Shown one piece after another: positions 15,198 through 22,480 of a stretch of 23,830 nucleotides of DNA. The position numbers were made by a program, and so were the translations under genes. The DNA lies in the IMG/VR virus record IMGVR_UViG_3300047095_000089, positions 1 to 23,830 of that record; one strand, written 5' to 3'. Numbering within the stretch: the stretch's first letter is position 1; every line of letters starts with the position of its first letter. Below the pieces are notes generated by a model, which worked only from the letters and a program-made list of their open reading frames with translations, had not been told where the DNA came from and did no database searches. The stretch comes from a virus.

Positions 15198-18100
15198 GAG
15201 CCGAATGTATTGATGCAGTAAATAAGGCTGCGCAAGCCATTGGCAAAAAGCTGACTGTTGCCGATGTTAAGGACATTGAAGGGAAGATTTATCAGGCGCG
15301 TAAGCAGATAGCGAAGCAGGACATTGACGCCTATCGTGCCATGACCAACGAGCAGCAGATTGAAAAGGCTGGCGAACTGGTAGCCAAGCAAGCCCTTCAC
15401 GATGCTATCAAGAAACGCCAACGTGCCGACCTGACGGTTATCAAGAAAGCAGAACGTGAAGCCGTGATGGGGCGCATGATCGCTGATGGAATTGACCATC
15501 TTGAAGCCCTTCGCAGATTCACTTTCTCCGTTGCTGACGGTAAGGGAAAAGTCGTTCCTTTCGAGGCATATTCAAATGGCCTGTCTCGCTACTACTTGAG
15601 CAAGCTTACGGACTTCAACGAGTACGTTAAGGAGTCGTCTTTCCTTGGCGTGATGACCGACAAGAAGATGCGTGATGATTTCGAGATGGAATCATTCGGC
15701 ATCAGTAGTGGGAATCCGAAAGCGAAGAAGGCATGGGATAACCTGAATTCCGTTCGTCAGGAAATGATTGAACACAACAACAGGCTTGGTGGAGATGTTG
15801 TTCCTCTCGCGAACTACCGAAACCCTCAGTCTGCATCGCAGTTCCTTGTTCTCCGAAGAGGCGGAAAGGATGGCAAGGCATACGTTGAAGATCATTTGCA
15901 ATGGGTTGATCGCAGTGAGTATGTGAATGCAGACGGCACAATGATGAATGACGATGCTCTGCGTAAGTTCCTGCATGAAGCGTTCATCACTCAGGCAACT
16001 GATGGAGCCAATAAGCCTGCTGGCTTCGGTGGTTCAATCGCCAACCGTGGCAAGGCTCATCGTCAGATACATTACAAATCTCCAGAAGCTTACCGTGCTG
16101 CGATGGAGAAGTACGGCGCTGGCAACTCGTTCGACCAAGCGATTAACTCTATTGAGGCTATGGCAAATGACATCGCCCTCATGGAGAAGTTCGGCCCTAA
16201 CGCTGTACATGAGTTCAACGCTGCGTATAGCGATGCCGCTAGGAACAGTGGTGGAAGAACTGACAACCTGATGAGGTCTGCCTTTAAGCGGATGAGCGGT
16301 CAGATATCTACCGAAAGCCCGATTGTTGCTCACTACGTTGGCGAACTGAAGTCTGCAATGGTAGCTGCTCGTCTTGGCTCAATGCTGTTCTCTCAGATTT
16401 CAGACCTCTCCACGTTTCAGGCTGCTGCCAGGGCAATGAACATCCCCGCTACCGAGATGGCATCGTGGATTGCGAACGTAGCCGCTGATGGTGACTTGCG
16501 CTCTACTTTGAGGATTCACGGCCTTGGTGTTGAGAGTGCTTTGAATACCATCGTCAGGTTTGCTGAAGGTGCTACTAATACCGGAATGTTCGGGAAGCTG
16601 GCTACCGCTATCCCAACGATTCAAGGCGCACACCTTTGGACGAAATCACTGCGCCAAGCATTCGGCGCAATGATGGAAGCAAAGATAGGAGACATGGCCT
16701 ACAAATACGATTCAATGGCGAAGCTTCCAGAGACTGACCGACAGATATTTGAAGCCATTGGCATCAATGATACTGACTGGGCAATCTACAGAGCCGCCAA
16801 GCCTTTTGAGTACAAAGGCAACAAGCTGATGAATGCGGAGGCGATTGAGAACATTCCGACCAGTGAGATTGCGAAGGCAATCCCTGAGAAGGTTGCTCAG
16901 ATCAGGCAAGATGCTGCCGATGTGATTCAACGTATGGACGAGCAGAATGCTATCGACGCATCTCGTCTTGAGGCAAGACAAACAAAGTTCGCAGAGTACA
17001 AGGACAAAGTATCGAAGATCATTAGCGACTACATCTCTACGCGAGAGAAGCGTGTTCAGGACTACTCAGAGACAAACCTGAAGCGCGGTGGTGAGATGAT
17101 GGCACGAGTCGATCAGGCAGAAGTCGATCTTGAGATTGCTCAGAAGTCTGTTGAAGCAGTTAATGAGCGCCGTGCTGACAAGTTCGCTGATGAAGTAAAG
17201 CGCGGCATGGAGAACTATGGCCGTCGTCGTTCAGAGATTGGCGAGACTCTTGGCGCTAAACGGCATTCCGCTAAGTTACAGGCAGCGGGGGCTGATCGTG
17301 CCTATGAGAAACTGTCTGAGCAACTGATTGCAAAAAAGAACGAACTATTCGGGCCTGAGCGTGTAGAGGATGGGTTTGTAGTCATCGGCAAGCTGACCAA
17401 AGCAGTCAAAGAACTTGATGACTACACAGCCAAGATGGAAAAGCGAATTGCCAACGCTACCAAGAAGGACGGCACTGTAAAGAAAGGCAAGGAAGGAACA
17501 ATCGAACGTGCAGAGCGTTTGACTGAGGACGCAAAGATTGAGTTTGAAGCAATCAGCCAGATGGTTGATAAGCAGATGGCCGACCTGAAAGGAAAAGTTC
17601 AGGGTTCGCAGATGGAAATTCGCGCCATGTTTGACGCGATTCAATCGAAGAAAGCCAGAGCAGAAGCAGAAGCTGACATTGCCGCATACATCGCTACTGA
17701 AAAGAGCGAGGCAAAAGTGCAGTCAATGATTGATACGCTGGAGTTCAGATTCAATCAGACAGCGGATCGCCTGATGTCTGAAGGCGAACGTCTTGGCTAT
17801 AAGAAGGCAATGGCCGAAGCCAGAGTCAAGGCAATGGTCAAGCGTGAAGAAGCCTATGCAAAGACCGCAAACAAAGAAGTATTTGCCAAGGCAACTGAGC
17901 TAGAGAAGCGCATAGACAAGCGCATGAAAGAGTTCGATGAGTATGAGAAATCAGCCAATGAACGGATGGCAAAGCGAGAGTCAATAGTTGCTGAACTACA
18001 GTCGAAGATCGGATCACGCATTGAGCGTGAAGCAGAGATAGTTCGTCAAGATGCCGCTATCAAGTTCCTCTCTCTAGTTGCAGAGCAATCCGAACAAGCG

Positions 18101-18793
18101 GTTCTACAACCCGGTGCATTGAGCCAATCAACACTCATGGGCAGTGCCTCCAGAGGTTCAGTGGCAGGGGAATTGACTTCTCTGATGACTCAGTTCAAGT
18201 CATTCCCCATGGCGTTCTTCCGTCAGACACTAATGGAACGAGCCAACTTCCAAGCCGCAGGATATAACCCTTGGGTATTCCGGGCAAAGATGATGGCATC
18301 AACCACGATACTAGGGGCCATGGCTGTTCTTCTCAATGAACTCGCTTCAGGTAAAGACTTGAGAGACTTTGAGAAAGATGGCGCTCTGACCAAGCTGGCT
18401 AGAGAGGGGTTCCTTAAGGGCGGTGGATTGGGCTTCGGTAACGAGGTTATTGAGGCTATGACCGGAGCAGTGGAAAACCCTTGGAGTTCTGGCACCAAGA
18501 TACTTGGCCCCGGCATTGGATACCTAGTTGGGAACGTGGCTCCTACCATTGGTTACGGTGTTCAGTATGCTGCATCAGGTCTTGAGGACGAGAAGGCTCA
18601 AAAGAACTTCACCAAGAACCTGTACAAATCAACCATTGGCGCAGCGCCAGGGCAGAACCTTTGGTTCCTGAAAGGGTTTCTCCATAACGTGATGCTGGAC
18701 GACTTTCAGGAAATGGCAAACCCAGGATACAAGCAACGGACAAAAGAACGAGCAGCCAAACAAGGCCAAGAGTATTGGCTTGGTATGGACTAA
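15194..18793 (+). CDS. Large internal virion protein, T7 gp16-like
   Basis: A 1199-residue protein from ATG 15194, overlapping the upstream stop. Three parts are visible. Residues 1-560 are mixed and helical, including a KLTDFNEYVKESSFLGVMTD region. Residues about 570-955 are an unusually long charged coiled coil (for example VDLEIAQKSVEAVNERRADK and MKEFDEYEKSANERMAKRES). Residues about 968-1100 hold a conserved phage block, RGSVAGELTSLMTQFKSFPM, then F-R-A-K-M-M-A-S-T-T-I-L-G-A with a hydrophobic helix at about 1033-1050. That last block occurs in many large virion proteins of podophages. T7 gp16 is of similar size and forms the inner ejection tunnel; the SLT domain is absent here because it is in the gene at 11314. 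Confidence 0.82.
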   Translation: MRAECIDAVNKAAQAIGKKLTVADVKDIEGKIYQARKQIAKQDIDAYRAMTNEQQIEKAGELVAKQALHDAIKKRQRADLTVIKKAEREAVMGRMIADGIDHLEALRRFTFSVADGKGKVVPFEAYSNGLSRYYLSKLTDFNEYVKESSFLGVMTDKKMRDDFEMESFGISSGNPKAKKAWDNLNSVRQEMIEHNNRLGGDVVPLANYRNPQSASQFLVLRRGGKDGKAYVEDHLQWVDRSEYVNADGTMMNDDALRKFLHEAFITQATDGANKPAGFGGSIANRGKAHRQIHYKSPEAYRAAMEKYGAGNSFDQAINSIEAMANDIALMEKFGPNAVHEFNAAYSDAARNSGGRTDNLMRSAFKRMSGQISTESPIVAHYVGELKSAMVAARLGSMLFSQISDLSTFQAAARAMNIPATEMASWIANVAADGDLRSTLRIHGLGVESALNTIVRFAEGATNTGMFGKLATAIPTIQGAHLWTKSLRQAFGAMMEAKIGDMAYKYDSMAKLPETDRQIFEAIGINDTDWAIYRAAKPFEYKGNKLMNAEAIENIPTSEIAKAIPEKVAQIRQDAADVIQRMDEQNAIDASRLEARQTKFAEYKDKVSKIISDYISTREKRVQDYSETNLKRGGEMMARVDQAEVDLEIAQKSVEAVNERRADKFADEVKRGMENYGRRRSEIGETLGAKRHSAKLQAAGADRAYEKLSEQLIAKKNELFGPERVEDGFVVIGKLTKAVKELDDYTAKMEKRIANATKKDGTVKKGKEGTIERAERLTEDAKIEFEAISQMVDKQMADLKGKVQGSQMEIRAMFDAIQSKKARAEAEADIAAYIATEKSEAKVQSMIDTLEFRFNQTADRLMSEGERLGYKKAMAEARVKAMVKREEAYAKTANKEVFAKATELEKRIDKRMKEFDEYEKSANERMAKRESIVAELQSKIGSRIEREAEIVRQDAAIKFLSLVAEQSEQAVLQPGALSQSTLMGSASRGSVAGELTSLMTQFKSFPMAFFRQTLMERANFQAAGYNPWVFRAKMMASTTILGAMAVLLNELASGKDLRDFEKDGALTKLAREGFLKGGGLGFGNEVIEAMTGAVENPWSSGTKILGPGIGYLVGNVAPTIGYGVQYAASGLEDEKAQKNFTKNLYKSTIGAAPGQNLWFLKGFLHNVMLDDFQEMANPGYKQRTKERAAKQGQEYWLGMD

Positions 18794-18840
18794 TTTGTTA
18801 ATATACAGGAACAGTGAGCACTCACTAACGGAGCAACGCA
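18794..18840 (+). promoter_or_regulatory. Short intergenic region with inverted repeat, possible weak promoter
   Basis: This is the only real intergenic gap inside the ejection-to-fibre stretch. AGTGAG (18813-18818) and CTCACT (18821-18826) are perfect complements around CA, and there is no T run, so it is not a terminator. TTGGCT near 18776 and TAATAT at 18799-18804 could be poor -35 and -10 elements about 18 bases apart, each matching four of six consensus bases. It may allow separate expression or control of the tailspike gene. The inverted repeat is certain; the promoter reading is weak. Confidence 0.25.
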
Positions 18841-20622
18841 ATGACCATATCCAGTACAACCAATCGGGTTAGCTATACGGGCAATGCCGTTACTACCGAC
18901 TTTTCTTTCCCCTATAAGTTTCTCGCCAATGCCGACCTGAATGTATATCTGGAAGATGTACTCCAGACTATTACCACTCACTACACAGTGACAGGCGCAG
19001 GCGATGACTCAGGAGGAACTGTAAGTTTCCTGACCGCACCTCCGAACAGCGACTCTGTTGTTATTGTTCGCGACCCAGCCATTACCCAAGGGCTTGATCT
19101 TGTAGAAAACGATCCTCTCCCCGCAGAATCTATTGAAGAATCTTTGGACAAACTGACAATCATTTGCCAACGACTAGGCGACCGGATTGATAGATCAGTA
19201 ACAATTCCAGATTTCGTTGAAGGTGTTGATGCAAATCTACCGGCCCCAGAAGCAGGAAAGTTGATTGGTTGGAATCCAACTGGTGACGGTTTTGAAAATT
19301 ATACTAGCCTCACAACGACCAATGCTGATTCCGTAATATACACTCCATCAGGAACCGGAACTACGGCAAGAACCGTCGAAACCAAACTGCGAGAGTTTGT
19401 CAGCATCCTAGACTTTGGTGGTGCAGGGGACAATTCAACCGACAACACCACTGCGCTGAACGCCGCCATTGCATCTATTGCTTCTAACAAGACAACGCGC
19501 ATCTATTTCCCGGCAGGAACATACAAGTTCAACTCAAAACCTGACAATATTACGAAGAAGGTATTTATCCACGGCGACGGCAAGAGCGCAACAATTCTGT
19601 ACCGAAACTATAACGGGGCTACGTCCAGCGACGGTCTATTCAACCTTCGCCCCGGATCAAACGGATCCGTCATAGCAGACTTGGGAATCCTATCGTTGTC
19701 TGGAACGACGGGCGGAAGCCTGATTTCAAACGTATCCGACGCTTCTAGCGCAGCTGACTTCTGCCGCTTCAGCAACCTGTACCTTTCCACAACCGGGACG
19801 GATACACACAACTATGCTGTGTGGTTCGATGGTTCTTTGCGAACCAGCGGAGCAATCGGTATCCGTGACACTTTCTTTGATGGCTGCTCAATATTTGGTG
19901 GTGTGAGCGGAGCGGTGTATGCCCAAGGGGTTCAAGCCTTCCATATCGAAAACTCAGACACATTTCAAGCAGGCGGGACAACCGGGAAAATAATTATCAC
20001 AGGCGACGCTACCGTTCCAAGCAACTATGTTTCATTAACTGGAAGCACTTGCAACGGACTGGGACTTGATCGTGTTACCTATTTAACTGCTAACTATTCT
20101 GTTATTTCCGGTGATGTATCTAACGCCAATACGGCAAACCACTGCTCTGTAATTGGTTTGTGTTCTGGAACGGTTCAGACATTTTGGGTCAATAGCTCAT
20201 ATCAGGATCACTACGGAAACAGAAAAGGTCAATTCCTTGTCGAGCAGGGAGTTGTCACTGCGTCGTTCCAACAGGAATCCGTCACAAAGGTCGGGACAAT
20301 CGGATTCCCTTACCAAACACCGGGCGTGCTTGTTGGTCAGACTATTTCAATCACCCTGCCGTCATCAAAGTTGATAGCTATCAATACAGGAGGCGGCGCT
20401 GCGGTTCTAATGTACGCCGATTACAAGAGCGCGACGGTAACTCTCCTGGCTAACCCATCCGGTGAGTTTGAGGCCAGCAGTACGCCGGCGGCAGGTAAAA
20501 CAGGCATTTACAAAACCGGCACATCCAACCACACCATTTACATCAAGAACAACACTGCGGGCACGATCAACTACAGCATTCTTTGTTACAGCAATGTCTC
20601 AGGTACGCAAGACCCGTTCTAA
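18841..20622 (+). CDS. Tailspike with T7 tail-fibre N-terminus and pectate-lyase-like beta-helix
   Basis: A 593-residue protein. Residues 1-125 match the T7 tail-fibre N-terminal domain that docks to the tail: start TISSTTNRVSYTGNAVTTDF, then P-Y-K-F-L, L-N-V-Y-L, and VENDPLPAESIEESLDKLTI. After a linker with G-K-L-I-G-W-N-P-T-G-D-G-F, a pectate-lyase-type beta-helix begins near residue 188: SILDFGGAGDNSTDNTTALN, YFPAGTYKFNSKPDNITKKV and IHGDGKSATILYRNY. The C-terminal 100 residues look like a beta-sandwich cap. Such proteins are trimeric spikes that bind and often cleave surface polysaccharide. A catalytic centre cannot be named. The region differs in style from its neighbours and is probably the most exchanged gene. 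Confidence 0.85.
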   Translation: MTISSTTNRVSYTGNAVTTDFSFPYKFLANADLNVYLEDVLQTITTHYTVTGAGDDSGGTVSFLTAPPNSDSVVIVRDPAITQGLDLVENDPLPAESIEESLDKLTIICQRLGDRIDRSVTIPDFVEGVDANLPAPEAGKLIGWNPTGDGFENYTSLTTTNADSVIYTPSGTGTTARTVETKLREFVSILDFGGAGDNSTDNTTALNAAIASIASNKTTRIYFPAGTYKFNSKPDNITKKVFIHGDGKSATILYRNYNGATSSDGLFNLRPGSNGSVIADLGILSLSGTTGGSLISNVSDASSAADFCRFSNLYLSTTGTDTHNYAVWFDGSLRTSGAIGIRDTFFDGCSIFGGVSGAVYAQGVQAFHIENSDTFQAGGTTGKIIITGDATVPSNYVSLTGSTCNGLGLDRVTYLTANYSVISGDVSNANTANHCSVIGLCSGTVQTFWVNSSYQDHYGNRKGQFLVEQGVVTASFQQESVTKVGTIGFPYQTPGVLVGQTISITLPSSKLIAINTGGGAAVLMYADYKSATVTLLANPSGEFEASSTPAAGKTGIYKTGTSNHTIYIKNNTAGTINYSILCYSNVSGTQDPF

Positions 20623-20633
20623 GGAATATAAGA

Positions 20634-21047
20634 ATGACACAGTATAAATACCACGACTCGAATCATGTTGTTGATAAGAACAATGTCGATACTCTTATTC
20701 CAATAGATGATTCTGTTTATGTTGCATGGCTCGCAGAGGGTAATACCCTAGAGCCAGTTGATCCTCAGACCACCGAGCAGATCATTGCTGGCTTCGCTGC
20801 TGCGGTTCAGTCTCGCCTTGATACCTTTGCCCATGAGCGTAACTACGATGGCATCATGAGCCTCTGCACCTACGCAACCGATCCGAATCCACGCTTTGCA
20901 GCAGAAGGCCAGTGCGGCGTTGATCTTCGTTCTTCGACGTGGGCGGCCTGCTATCAGATCATGGGCGAGGTTCAGGCTGGTACGCGCACCATGCCTGCGA
21001 CTGATGAATTGCTTGCTCTGCTGCCGGCGATGGAATGGCCTGTGTGA
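20634..21047 (+). CDS. Probable tail fibre assembly/accessory protein
   Basis: A 137-residue protein. I start it at ATG 20634, which has AAGGAATA upstream and lies after the tailspike stop; an upstream Met at 20583 would overlap the spike. The C-terminal 75 residues show the pattern seen at the end of many phage tail fibre accessory proteins: AVQSRLDTFAHERNYDGIMS, then CTYATDPNPRFAAEGQCGVD, R-S-S-T-W-A-A-C-Y-Q-I-M, QAGTRTMPATDELLALLPAM and E-W-P. The N-terminal 45 residues are variable and acidic. The gene follows the spike, as expected for a chaperone or fibre-tip partner. Which of these it does cannot be told. Confidence 0.7.
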   Translation: MTQYKYHDSNHVVDKNNVDTLIPIDDSVYVAWLAEGNTLEPVDPQTTEQIIAGFAAAVQSRLDTFAHERNYDGIMSLCTYATDPNPRFAAEGQCGVDLRSSTWAACYQIMGEVQAGTRTMPATDELLALLPAMEWPV

Positions 21048-21262
21048 AACAGGTGCTGATAGCTCTCGACCAATTAGCCAACGCCATTATTGGCGGGATG
21101 GCTGACGAGACTATCAGCGCGAGAGCGTACAGAAAAGGATGGAAGCGACTGGAATCTTTCATCAACTGGCTATTCCGTGATGAGAGCCATTGCCGAGACA
21201 GTTACAACAGCGAGATGTTGCGCTCACAATTACCGAAATCATATAGGCAAAACAATGACTGA
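21044..21262 (+). CDS. Small conserved phage protein of unknown function
   Basis: A 72-residue protein. I choose GTG 21044 because it overlaps the upstream stop (GTGTGA) and gives the family-like start M-K-Q-V-L-I-A-L-D-Q; the ATG at 21035 would add three residues. The pattern ALDQLANAIIGGMADETISA, R-A-Y-R-K-G-W-x-R, F-I-N-W-L-F, H-C-R-D-S-Y-x-S-E and Q-L-P-K-S-Y-R recurs in small proteins next to lysis genes of Pseudomonas and Burkholderia phages, as I recall. It is soluble and basic, with a single Cys-His pair (HC). Function is unknown. It overlaps the next gene by 8 bases. Confidence 0.65.
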   Translation: MKQVLIALDQLANAIIGGMADETISARAYRKGWKRLESFINWLFRDESHCRDSYNSEMLRSQLPKSYRQNND

Positions 21263-21665
21263 ACACAACAGACGCGCATCAGATAAATGCCCTGCTACTG
21301 ACATCGAACAGATGATCCTCCTGGAAGATGACCCGAAGCAACGGGCTTTCCTGATCGTCCTGAACAACATCAACAAGTCGCTGGTGGCAAACACCGACAC
21401 CATTCGTGAGGTTAGCGAGAAGCTGGAAACGCACCTTGAGCACTTCGAGAAGCACACTCGCGAGGAAGAAGCGCTGATGAACAAGGGCCGTGGCGCCTGG
21501 CATGTGGCAACGTGGGTTATCGGCATCGCGCAAGTTATCGGCCTTGGCATCTGGACGCAAGCGCGCGAAGAACTGAAGGACATTCATCAGGCGGTCAGCA
21601 AGAGCCAGATTCAACTGATGCAGTTGGAAAGCCGTGTGCTGTTCGTGGAGAAGGTGCAGAAATGA
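21255..21665 (+). CDS. Small membrane protein with coiled coil, lysis region
   Basis: A 136-residue protein from ATG 21255, which lies inside the end of the gene upstream. Residues 35-75 are a coiled coil (NNINKSLVANTDTIREVSEK, LEHFEKHTREEE), followed by one predicted membrane helix at about 80-102 (AWHVATWVIGIAQVIGLGIW) and a second helical stretch (REELKDIHQAVSKSQIQLMQ). The layout of coiled coil next to a single membrane helix recalls XhlA-type lysis proteins, but there is no clear signature. Membrane topology and lysis context suggest a holin partner or regulator. The stop overlaps the next start (ATGA). Confidence 0.65.
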   Translation: MTEHNRRASDKCPATDIEQMILLEDDPKQRAFLIVLNNINKSLVANTDTIREVSEKLETHLEHFEKHTREEEALMNKGRGAWHVATWVIGIAQVIGLGIWTQAREELKDIHQAVSKSQIQLMQLESRVLFVEKVQK

Positions 21666-22072
21666 AACTCCTAGTCCAACGCGAACTGCTGACCGATAAA
21701 TCCACCATTGGCACGCTCTACGTTGATGGTATCAGGGAGTGTCACACACTCGAAGACAAGGATCGTCATCTCGAAGAAGGCGGCGAAAAAGTATATGGAG
21801 AAACCGCTATACCTCGCGGTATTTACGGCGTCGTTATCAACTTCAGCCAGCGGTTCAAGCAACCGATGCCGCAGGTGTTGAACGTTCCCGGCTTCGAGGG
21901 TATCCGTATCCATCCTGGCAACACGGCAGAAGACACGCACGGCTGCATCCTCGTTGGCATCGGCATCGGGCAGGACAAGCTCTACAACTCGCGGCAGGCT
22001 TACGAGCGGCTGTTCAACAAACTGGAAGCAGCGGAAGCACTTGGTGAGGAGATCACCATTGAAGTCCGATGA
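21662..22072 (+). CDS. DUF5675-like protein with THGC motif, candidate endolysin
   Basis: A 136-residue protein; ATG 21662 overlaps the stop upstream. It fits the DUF5675 pattern: T-L-E-D-K-D-R-H-L near residue 27, YGETAIPRGIYGVVINFSQR, VLNVPGFEGIRIHPGN, and DTHGCILVGIG. The THGC quartet (residues 92-95) equals the [ST]HGC active-site core of YkuD L,D-transpeptidases, with another His at 84, although the usual 14-17-residue gap is shorter here (7). Cys95 could attack peptidoglycan cross-links. No other muralytic gene is seen in the lysis block, so it is the best endolysin candidate. There is no signal peptide or membrane helix, so export would need the holin. Biochemical function is inferred, not established. 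Confidence 0.7.
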   Translation: MKLLVQRELLTDKSTIGTLYVDGIRECHTLEDKDRHLEEGGEKVYGETAIPRGIYGVVINFSQRFKQPMPQVLNVPGFEGIRIHPGNTAEDTHGCILVGIGIGQDKLYNSRQAYERLFNKLEAAEALGEEITIEVR

Positions 22073-22227
22073 AAAGCCAATTCAGCTTCATCGACAAGGA
22101 GATTCTTCTTGCCCTAGCGCAGACTGCCCTGATCGGACTTTTGCTTGTTGGTTTGGGCGCGGGTGCCGCGATGATCGCCCGGTGGACATATTGTTTGGTT
22201 GTGCCGTTGTGTCCTACGTTGCACTGA
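22069..22227 (+). CDS. 52-residue single-helix membrane protein
   Basis: A 52-codon frame whose ATG overlaps the DUF5675-like stop (ATGA). It starts MKSQFSFIDKEILLALAQTA and continues with LIGLLLVGLGAGAAMIARWT, giving one membrane helix at about residues 12-36 and a short Cys-containing tail. The overlap start, charged N-terminus and hydrophobic helix make it credible despite its size. It may be a pinholin-like or antiholin protein. It shares 46 bases with another tiny frame at 22182 that ends exactly at the next gene's start. The lack of a strong ribosome site fits coupled translation. Confidence 0.6.
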   Translation: MKSQFSFIDKEILLALAQTALIGLLLVGLGAGAAMIARWTYCLVVPLCPTLH

Positions 22228-22268
22228 TAAGCACACTGGCTTGGTGTTGGTATGAGACGTGGCGATGA
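22182..22268 (+). CDS. Possible 28-residue membrane peptide, alternative frame
   Basis: A GTG-started frame (GTG 22182) reads MDILFGCAVVSYVALISTLA and then WCWYETWR, ending at TGA 22266-22268, which overlaps the next ATG at 22265 by ATGA, as other genes here do. It overlaps the 52-residue gene in the -1 frame. The peptide is one hydrophobic helix with an aromatic, basic end. No ribosome site is visible before the GTG, so it could be only fortuitous, or reached by reinitiation. No slippery heptamer was found to join it to the 52-residue protein. Confidence 0.3.
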   Translation: MDILFGCAVVSYVALISTLAWCWYETWR

Positions 22269-22480
22269 ACTGGACAGACAAATACAAGATAACCCGCCGT
22301 CTGATGGTTGCTCTGTCCATGTGGATGACGTGGCTGGTGAGCGAATGGGCGATGTGGTTTTGTACGGGGAACAGCCGGAACGGCATGGAGATAGCCGCGA
22401 TTGTTGCTGCGGTCACCTCGCCCGTTATGGCCATGACTGCGGTTGTTTTCCGAGCTTACGTTGATGGGGATAAAGTATGA
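22265..22480 (+). CDS. Two-helix membrane protein, likely holin
   Basis: A 71-residue protein from ATG 22265. It has a basic N-terminus (MNWTDKYKITRR), helix 1 at about 13-33 (LMVALSMWMTWLVSEWAMWF), a short loop TGNSRNG and helix 2 at about 43-65 (IAAIVAAVTSPVMAMTAVVF). The K-Y-K-[IV]-T-R-R-L-M start and G-M-E-[IV]-A-A-I-[IV]-[AG]-A-V-T-[SA]-P pattern recur in small membrane proteins of phage lysis clusters. Two helices with short ends fit class II holins, which open the inner membrane at lysis. It sits directly before Rz with an ATGA overlap. I favour this one as the holin over the smaller neighbours. Confidence 0.7.
   Translation: MNWTDKYKITRRLMVALSMWMTWLVSEWAMWFCTGNSRNGMEIAAIVAAVTSPVMAMTAVVFRAYVDGDKV

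Noticed and set aside
18813-18826. Inverted repeat as a terminator for the ejection operon.
   Set aside because: The stem is only six pairs with a 2-base gap and no T run follows, so it is listed as a possible regulatory site only.
18841-20622. Diversity-generating retroelement, considered because BPP-1-like phages carry one.
   Set aside because: No template or variable repeat pair and no reverse transcriptase gene is seen in the window, and the tailspike has no C-type lectin fold pattern.
22171-22227. Programmed -1 frameshift joining the 52-residue frame to the frame ending at 22268.
   Set aside because: No X XXY YYZ slippery heptamer is in phase in the overlap, and no stem-loop is evident behind it. 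Two overlapping genes or a sequence error are simpler.
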